Below are positions 8,628 through 18,568 of a DNA stretch of 29,592 nt, piece after piece. A model generated the notes under the pieces. That model ran no database searches. It saw only the letters and a list, made by a program, of their open reading frames with translations, and had not been told where the DNA came from. Source of the DNA: Chromera velia (Eukaryota > Sar > Chromeraceae); NCBI GenBank assembly GCA_018398765.1, contig JAHBMJ010001531.1:1-29592 (forward strand), written 5' to 3'. Within the stretch, counting starts at the first letter, position 1. Each line of letters starts with the position of its first letter. The translations under genes were made by a program, and so were the position numbers.

Positions 8628-11600
8628 CTCTGTCTGTCTGACACCTTGTCTATCTTAACAGCCTGCATGCCTTCCTGTCACTGTATTTTTGCGTACCTCT
8701 GTTTCTGTGTCTCTCTCCTTCCCCCCCCCGCGGCCTGAAAAGGTCCTCTCCCGTTCCCTCTGCTTTTCCAGTATCGATGTCCTCCCTCTGTCCTCACCTT
8801 CCTTGTCCCTGACAGTGAGTGATCCCCTCGAATAAGTCGACTGGACCTGCGCTTAACTTCCTCAGAGCCTCTGTCCGTCCGCTGAATTCTCTCTCCACTG
8901 CAGCTGGGTTTGCATGAATTTATTTTCAAGAATTGTATATGTATTTGTATATTTTCGTATGTATTTGTATTAAAGAATTCTGTATGAAAATAAATGCAAT
9001 CTCTCCACTGCAGCTGGGTTTATCTGAACGACTTCCAGAAGACTAAATCGAAGAGCAGCGGTTTCCGAACCCTCCTCTTCTTCCTCTTTCTTGTGGTCAT
9101 CCAGCTGTCTGTTGCCCTCGCCTTTCTCAGTCTCATGCCGATGCGAACAGTGCAGACAGAGGGAACAGTTGAGGCGTCGTCTGGTCCTCTTATCGGGTAC
9201 GTGAATCCGTCTGTCTGTCACTCATATTGGATGCATTTATTTTCATACAGAATTGCATTCATTCTGCATGCCTCTTATCGGTATGAAAATAAGTGCATGC
9301 CTCTTATCGGGTACGTGAATCCGTCTGTCTGTCACTCAAATACACAGAATGATAGGGTGGATGCAGCCCCCCAGCACAAGAAGAAGAGCGACACCGAAAG
9401 GGCAGAACGATCGAAAGAGTGGCAGAAAGTGCTCGAGAGGCAGAATGGATACTTCGGTGGTAGAAAGTAGCCGCCGGCCGTCTGCAACCAGAGAGAGACG
9501 CAAGCTAGATCCTGCAGAGGAGTACAGGCATGCTCAGAGCAAGGCCAGGGAGAGCTCTGTCTCGAGAGCCCTCCAGAGAGACAGCTAGACCGCTTTCTTC
9601 TCTCTGCCTTTCCCTTCTGCTGATGAGAATTGAAGAATGGCTGCATGCATCGTGTGCTGACTCGACTCCACGCACCAGTGACTGACTTCTCGCACAATCA
9701 GTGGGCTCAGCTTGCTGCGAGCCGTCAAGACTTGTACTGAAATGGATTTATCTCTGCATATCAATGAGCATAGTGCAAGAACAGATCAATGATCCTTTCT
9801 TTCTTTCACGTTGCAGTTACGCCTTTTGGCTCGCGGCTTTCGAGATTCTTACCTCTGCGTTTTGTTTGTTTGCTGTAGAGCTGCCTGACCTCGACTCAGA
9901 GCCATCGCGGGTCGAGGAGGAGGAAGAGGAAGCGAGCAAGCGCCCAAGAGCATGTGAGTGGAGGGACGCGGACCAAAAGAATGAACCTCCAGTCACAGTC
10001 ACCTTTCCGAGAGGTAGGGAGAGGGAGAACAACAGGAGAAACGAGGAGGGTAGAGAGTCTGACGGAAACGAAATCTCCCCGGAGTTCCTTGACGAAGCAT
10101 GTGATCGGTTTTTGCAAGACGAGATGAGCCAGCAGGCAGCTTCCTTTGATCTGACCACAGAATTGCGCCTGCAGGATGAGGAAGGCAGACACAGAACTCT
10201 GTTTTCCTGCTCGTCTTGCATTGCTGAAGGCAGCCCCGACAGCCCTCCTCCGAGTCGCTGCACCCACACGAACACTGTCAGGCTCTCCACCGGACGACTG
10301 AGCAGTCAGCGTAGCGTGAGATTCTGCAGGGCGAATGAAACAGATATTGATAAGCTCTCTCCAGAGGGAAAATTTAATGCGAGCAGCAAGAAGGACGAAG
10401 GGGATCACAGAGACAGGAGAGCCTCCCAGTGCGATCCAGGTCCCGAATCTACCGGCAGAGGCACACAGAACATCTCAAGAACGCCGTCCGCAAAAAGAGG
10501 GGCAGAGACAGTCACTCCGCGTGTCGGCATTTCTTCCACACACTCACTGCAGTCATCGCATAGACGACACTCTTCTTCTGCCGCCCACAACGACGACCTC
10601 CCGGCTCCTGTTCCCGCACGCAACTGGTTCTACTCATCTGAACGCCGTCGTGTAGCGATTCTGATTCCCACGCACGGACTCTGCGGGACACCTGAGGGGC
10701 GGTCACTCCTGCGAGAGACGCTCCTGGCTGCCGTCAACGTCGCGCCCCCAGGTCGGAGGGAAGGCACGAAAGCAGACATGTGCGTGGAAGTGGAAGCAGA
10801 GTGATGGAAAGATATGGAGAGGTATGCACTTGACGGCTTGGAAAGAAGATCGTGACCCAAGCAAAGGCCTGTGTTGTGCTGTACCGTTCTCGCAACACAT
10901 GCAGTGATTCATCATGAGCAGGAAGAACTGCGTCAACCCTGGGGGTGGGGTTGCTTCGATCTCGTAGATTGATTGAAAAGAGGCCTTGGCAAAAAACAAA
11001 CTCCCTTGGCAGAAGCACTCGAGCAGACGGAAGATCAATTGCAACTCAATTCGCATTTTCCTGTGGACTGACACGGTCGCCAAATTTCCCTTCCTGTCGT
11101 GATCTGTCTGTCTGTATCAATCGTGCATGCATGCAGGAAACATCATCGTGTGCGACAACGCGATCTCCCTGCAGCCGCCCGACAACACCTGGGGACTTGT
11201 GGAGGATCTAGCAGACGAAATCGGATGCGACCGGAGACCGGGCAGTCTGAACGGCTCTTTCCACTACATCTATTTGCCCGTTGCGAACAAAACACTGGGA
11301 CTCTACTGGCCCTGCAAGTACTGGATTCCGAAGTTGATCAGGGAGCGAAGGACAGGGGCGGGCCAGGAGGGATCGATAGATGCAGCGATCCTCATTGACG
11401 ACGACTGCAAGTAAGGAAAGGAAAGAAGAGGAAAGAAAAACGAGGGCATACATGCAAAGAGAAAAGTGCAGTCCTGCATACGCTAGCTCCCTCTCGCTGA
11501 GCAAGCGATGCAAGTCCATATGTGTGGCTCTCTGTCTGTTTGCTTGACTGCGTGCCTCCAACTTGTCTTGGTAGATGACCGACTGCCGTGTGTCGCTCAA

Positions 11601-12588
11601 CGTGCGTTGGCGTGGACAGACGGCCTTCCTTGCAGACTTAATTCTCCCCTCCCGTCTTCGATCCCCTTTCGTCCATCAGGCTGCCTGAGAGACTTGACAT
11701 CGCTGCCTGCATCTCGCAACTCGATGAAGATCCGTCCCTGGGTGCTGTCGCGTGGTCCATCCACGCCGCACCCCCACCCAACCCGACGCTCATGCAGAGA
11801 CTCATCGTAGCTCCTCAGGTCAGTCGATTGACCAGTGATTGACAGAGAGTCTCCCTCCATGTCGCACTCCCCCTGAATGATTCCTTAATTCCGGCATGGC
11901 CATGATCGACAGCTAACAGCTCGGGGTGAAGCGGAGCAGCGGTTCTTCGTCAGATTTTTCGATCGTCACTTGTCTGCATGGTGGGAGAGGTTGAACAGAC
12001 GAACAGACCAACATGACTGAATGCAGGTGCATGATACATTCATTCTTGAACATTCATTCTTGCATAGGCATGCAGTCAAATGATACATCTTGAACATTCA
12101 TTCTTGCATAGGCATGCAGTCAATTGAGTACTTCCAGGCGGGACTGGCGAGACGCACGCAGGCACTCGGAGGAAGCGTGATAGGCCCCCACGGAGCCGCG
12201 TGTCTGTGGCGACTGGATCACCTTGTGTCCAGAGTCTTTCCCTCGCATGACACAGAATTCCTCGGAGAGGACCTGCAGATGGGAATGCGTTCTGCTCTCT
12301 CGTGTGCGTGGGAGAGTCTGACCGTCACACCGCCCTGTGAGGGTCCGCTTGAGGAGCCTCAGGGCGCGGGGAGAGGAGACAGACCCGACGAAACGATCCA
12401 GGGGCCCGGGGGTGAAGATTCATCGGCTTGCCGTCAATTTGCAAGCAGACGCGTGTTCTGGATTGACTACTCGGTGCGCCCGTGCGTGCACACTCCAGCC
12501 CCCTCCGACTTTCTGACGCTGTGGAAACAGCGATGGCTCTCGTGGGACCTCGCGGCTGGGTGCATATGCGCATTTATTTTCATACGCA

Positions 12589-12642
<54 letters not shown>

Positions 12643-15600
12643 GTCGCTGCATGCTCAGCGGTGGGAACGGTGAGGCTGAGTTCCAACCCGCTTCCTTCTC
12701 TTTCTCTTTCTGTCTGTCTATTGGTTTCTTGTCTGTCTGTCTAGAGGCTTCTCTGTGTTCGGCAGTAAGTCCACTCAGGTTCAAGAGAGAGTCTGACCGA
12801 AACCGAAAGCGGAACCCCTGTGTGTGCAAAATGATCGAGCATTTGAGGTGTTTGTGCATGGACTTCGCTGTTCTCCCAGCAGTGAGCACGGAAGAAAGGA
12901 GCCGGATGCAAAAGAGGCTGCAGTCATTATTCGCCAGGGTAGACAGACATCCCTCAGGGGGGGCTGGAGGAAGATTCCGTGCATCTAGCTACGTCTTCCT
13001 CCTAAGTGCAGAAATTCATCCAACCATCCATCCGATGCGTGCAGTCATTCCTTCACGGCCCTGCTCTTCACTGTGGCGGTGATGATGAATCGGAAGTGGC
13101 GGCTTCTCGCAGCCTCTGTCTTCCTCCTCATCGACTGTCTGACCATCGCAATCGACTGGGCAAGGGTGCCCGCCGTTGTTTTTGTTGCAGCGAACGATCC
13201 TTCCCTCTTGTACGTGGTGGGAGGGGGATTGATTCTCTGGGACTACCTTTTTCTCTTCCTCTTGTGGCTGAAGGCACGGGGAAGAGGAGGAAAGACGGCG
13301 CAGGTCACATTTGAGGGGATTGTACTGTTTCCATTCTACAGGTCTGTCTTCTTGCTTGAGCTGCCTGCCTGTACTTTCCATTCTACAGGTCGGTCGGTCT
13401 TCTTGGTTGAGCTGCCTGCCTGAATTTGTCTGATAGGCTTTCCTTTGTTATCTGAATTTCTTTTTGCCGTTCTGTCTTTGGACTTTCGGAGCCACAGATC
13501 GACACGGGTAAGTGTGAAGTAGTGCTAGGGAGCTACAGTTGTGCAAGCAGCCACTTTTTGTCTCACCCCGTTGCTGTCTTTCTGCTAAATTGCGTTCAGG
13601 CTGATCGGAATTTTTCTTTTCCGGCAGAGTGCGCTTGTGGAGAACTTTGTCCGATACGTTGCGGTGCGGAAGAGAGGGAAGAAGATCCGAGAGCGGGAGG
13701 CCGCGAGGGCAATTCCACCACGCCCTTCTATCCCGGCGTCTCAGGTGGACTGGCGCACGCTCTGGAGTCTGCCTGAGGGAGTGGCGGTGAAGAGGCATCC
13801 GAAAACAACAGCGATTGAGGGGCCGAGACTTGAACCAGAGAGGGCTTCTGCGTGGCTGGTCGTTCTTCTCTTGTTCTCTCTCTGTCTGTTTGAGATCGAC
13901 AGACGGTGCTTCCTTGGAAGGGCCTCACAGGAGTTCGCGGTCCTAGGCCCCGTTCTGCTTGCAGTGATCCTTCCGTGCTTCCTCATCCTCGCATGGTAAG
14001 CGATCGATCGAGTCAGAGAGAGAAGGTGGGAGACCCGCTTCGATCAGGGGGTAGGTGCATGCATGGTGATTCAGAAAGCTGGCCGGGGGGGGAGCCTTCT
14101 CAACGGAATTCTTTGGGGTCTTCTGAGATGAAAATAGATGATCTGACTTTTCTTACCTACCTCTCCTGTTGTTTCTAACTGCATCTTCCGTGAACTTTTT
14201 TTTCAATTACTTACAGTTTGTCCCTCCTAGTTTGTTTTTCCCTTCAGTCCTGCCCTTCCTGACCTTGTTGTCCCCTCGGCTCTTCTTCCCTCTAGCTCTT
14301 CCCTAGCTCACTCCCTTATTCTTTAATTTGAATTCCACAGCTGCTGACGCTTGCATACCCCTCTTTAAATTTCGTTGTGTGACAGGTCTCTTCTCCCCTT
14401 CAGACGTCGGCTTAGCGTCTCGGCCTCAATGAAAGCTCAGGCGGCGCCCTCCTGCGACCGTCACGTTCACGATGGCGGCGGAGATTTGGGGTACGGGGAG
14501 CGACTGAGGGCCTTCGCCTTCCCGCCCAGAATTTCCGCCCTCGCGAGGTCCAGACAGGCACACATGGCTGCGGTCCGGTCTGTGCCTCTGAGATCCATCG
14601 GAAGCCAGCCTCAGGCTGGGACTCAGCTTCAGTTTGGTGTAGCAAGAATCCTCCCCGGTCCGCTGTTTCGGTTCTTTTTCTTGCGCCGAGAAGGAGACGA
14701 TCAAGACGACGAAGGCGCAGCGACGATGAGGTCTGTCCGTTGAATGAAGTGGACTTAATTCTCCCTGCTTGATTAATTCAGTACGGCGCTTTTGAGTGCA
14801 TGTCCGATCCATTTTTCTGGGTTGCTGCTTCTCTTGTTTCACTGAATTTGTGTGGGTATTTTGTCGTTTTCGCTGTTTCGTGGCCTCGGCCGGAAATTCT
14901 GAAGGAAGGGCAGACCTGTCCGAACGTGAGTCAACCAGCAAGGTCTTCTGTGCCACATGTCTGCCTATGGGCAGCAGCTCTAAGATGCTCTCTGGGTCTT
15001 TCCTGGTGTGTTTCATGGCATCTCTCCAGATTAATCGCCTACATGTGTCTGTTGTCGCTTGGTCCACCATACAATTAATTTTTCTGCTGAATTGAGTGTG
15101 CCTCAACCCCTGTGCACATGCTCTGCTCTACGCTACGCTCCCCTCGAGATCGTGCTTGCGAGTCCACTCAAATGTATGTGATTCCCTCCCTGTTCCGCTC
15201 TCTCTCTCTCCTCCATTCGTCCGTTCTCTGCTCGGCCCGACTTAATTCCTCTCTGCCTGCAGGGGGGAAGACTCGTTCCTCCCGTCCCCCCCCCACCGGC
15301 GGCCCTCATTCCTTATCGGGGTCAGTCCTGGTGCGTCGCCCCTTCGCGTCGGGCTCTTCCCCCATGCCCGCTCTGGTTTTTCGGGAACGCCCCGAGGAGC
15401 TGCTGGCGCTTTTCCAGAGACGGGGGCGCTCGAAGTCACTGTGCCGTCTAGAATGCTGTCTCCTTTCGGGCTGGAAGAAGAGGTGTTCAGTCCCTGTCAC
15501 AGATCGGCAAAGGCGGCCGAAGAGGGCTGTGCAGAGAAGAACAGTCCCTGTCACAGATCGGCAAAGGCGGCCGAAGAGGGCTGTGCAGAGAAGAACAGAG

Positions 15601-18516
15601 AAGGCAGATCCGCCCCCGCCGCCGAATCCATGCCCAGGCTGTCCCTGCAGCATTCCCCCCCTCCTCACTCATGGTTCCCTCCTCGTCAAGCTCCAGTGCT
15701 TATGGTCCGTCGGTCAACGCAATTTTTTATTCTATTTTTGATTGAATTTTTGATTCATCTGCAGTGCTTATGGTCCGTCCGTCGGTGAATAGTTGGTACC
15801 CATGACTGAAGGAGATGGCATCTCAGACTGCCGCTCATGTGTAGATCCAACCATAAGATGGTTGCTGACTGCTGTCTTTCTCTTACGGCAGAAAATGCCA
15901 ACTGCATCATGGTTGCAAATATAGCATGAAGCACACATATGCATCGCCGTCATCCTCTGATCGTTTTGTGACGCATGACGGATTTTTCTTCCACGTTCTG
16001 CATTGATATGAACGGATATGCACAATAAGAGAAACTGCGCAACATCTCCCATCGACGTGCAAGCAAGCGTGCAGGTTCTCGAGGACCTCCGACGAGTCCG
16101 GAGGGAGCTCGCGAAACGATCGAAAGAGAGGGAGGGCAGAAGGACCACCCTGGTAAGAAGACTGAGGACGAACAGGTTCGCCTCGAGGCTCCAGTTCCAC
16201 TTTCAGTTCATTTCCACACCTGCGCAACTGGGACCTCCCTCCACTCCAACCAAATCCGAAGGCGTCTCTCCTCTGCGACGACAAGTTAAAAGAGGGCAGC
16301 AGTCGGATCCCCCCCCCTCGTCAGAAGTCCTCTCCCTGGAATCTGACGACTCTGTACTGGACATCGAGTGGGACATCCACCCCGGCTCCATTCCCCTGTT
16401 CCTCAGAGAAATCAGAGAAAAACCAGCCGCTGTCGTTGAACTTCAGATGCCAGTGGGGAGAGACAGGGAGGAGGGTCCCCCGTCGTACTCTCCCGAGGGC
16501 GCTCAAGTGTCGGGTGAGAAGGAGGAGGGGGAGGCGGTGCAAAGGATGACTCCTTCCAACGTCGGGCCCTTCTCCTTCTTCTCCCCCTTCACTGGATGCT
16601 GCGACGGGCGGCAAAACAGCAGTGCCGACTCCCTCAGGGTCTCCCCTTCGGGATCAAGGGATTTTCCGGGAAACGATCCTTTAAATCGGATCACCGGGAG
16701 CTCTGTTTCCCCTGTTGGGGAACACACCAGAGTCCTCAATGGCATCTCCCCCGGCGGTCAGCCTGCCCTTCTGACTTCAGAAGTCGGAGGAGCCTCTGCA
16801 GACCAGATCTTTGTGGAAGTGCAGGAGCAGAATCAAAATCTGACTGCGGCGACTCTGTCAGGGTTGAAGATTGATGAGACGGACCCCGGGTCTCCGTCTT
16901 CCGTGATGTGCCTCTCAGACGCGGATCTCTTCGACCGCTTCAGCTTTCTCTCCCGCGGCCCCGCATGCTGTGCCACCGTGACGTCCCCCTGTGCTACCGC
17001 CTCATTGAGGCTGACACTCCCTCTCTACCTCGACCTCGACCGAGAGAAAGAGGAGGACGGCGCGCGGCTGCGTTCGTCTTCCCCTTCGCGTCTCCGCAGC
17101 CAGCGGCGCTTTTCTCTGAGTCCGACGAAATCCGTCAAATCGTAAGTGCGAAAGAAGCTCATTCGTTGACGTGTTTCGCAGTCAGGACATACATTTTCTG
17201 TAAGACTCGGTGAGCAAGCAAGCCCCTCTCTTGTTTCTGCATGGCCTGCCTGTCTGCTTGCTTAAGTAGAAAGCTTCTTGTTATCCCTCCTTCCTTCCTG
17301 CCTGCCTGCCTGCTCGCCTGTGTGACCGTGTGACTGTTCTGCCTGCGAGTCTCATCCCGACACAGCTCCCAAATAGTGACTGCCGTCTCGTTTTGGCTGT
17401 CAGCCAGAAAGCAAAGCTAGGTTTTCCTTCTTAATTCCGCACATTCATTCGCCTGCTGTCAGTCAGGCTTGGTGCCGGCCCGGCGGTCTCCAACTCATGT
17501 GACTGACTTTAGGGTTGACTTCAGTTTCTTGTGCGGTCAATCGGCTTTGCACCCCGCAAGCATCCACAGGCAGGCACAAGAGCTAGCTCTGCAGTCTCCG
17601 AGATGATGATCGTGAAGGACGCCGCATGCATTTATTTACATACAGAACATATGCATGTATGTAAATAAAAACATACGCAGGCACAAGAGCTCTGCGGTCT
17701 CCGAGATGACGATCATGAAGGACGCCGCGAGACTTCCAAACAGGTCGGTCGGTCGGTCCGTCGCGCACCGGCTCACATGCAGGCTCTCTCGCTCCCTCCC
17801 CAAACCCCCTCTCCTCTGTGAGTGTGAGTGTCTGAGAGAGAGGGGGGGGGGGATAAATAGTTAGGCACTGAACCCATTCCTGGCTGTGCAACGTTTCCTC
17901 ACTCATTTGACGTGGAAAGCCTGGCTGAGTAGTCATGCGGCGCAGCGTCCGTCATCGAGCATCGGGAGACAGAAAGAGAATTAAGGTGGGAGGGACTTCA
18001 TTCCGCCGTCAGATTTTGGACTGAAATTGCATGGACATCACCGCGGCCCCAACTCACTCCCGAGAGAGATCTATCATGAAGGTTCTCTGAGACGCATGAA
18101 GGGCGGGCCGGTATCATGCAATCCGGTCAAGCCATGCATGCGGGGAGAAAAGATGAGAGGCGACGAAGGGAGATCCAGTCTGTCAGTTGACAGGCACTGC
18201 GAGTTACTCGCTGACAGGCTGAGCATGATCTCTGCGTTGCACCATATGCCGTAGCCGGCGCTCTTCAGAATTTGTTCTCATCTAGCTGCGGAATCTGTGT
18301 CGATGTTCCAATCATTCCTGCAGGTCCAGCTTTGCACTGTGGCACTTCTACCGGACGTTGAGGTACGTTCATTGCATGTTTTGTTGCAATAGAATGCATT
18401 CAGTCTGTTTCGCTGATCGATGTCATGTCTCGATCCAAAAGAAGTGGCCCTTTTTCCGCCCTTCAGGGCGCGTCAGTCGGCCAAACGCCGTAGAGCGTGC
18501 TGGCCTCTTGTTTACT

Positions 18517-18568
<52 letters not shown>

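Noticed and set aside
9348-9470. Exon candidate NDRVDAAPQHKKKSDTERAE in intron 3
   Set aside because: It can be joined only through a weaker donor (TAC|GTGAAT) and then runs into a stop. Joining 9196 to 9817 in phase gives continuous membrane-protein sequence.
12659-12938. Extra exons inside intron 7 (for example EASLCSA, SEHGRKEPDAKEAA)
   Set aside because: Several strong-looking splice motifs exist, but none keeps phase into exon 8, while 12559 to 13045 joins directly and gives a normal RW-then-helix order.
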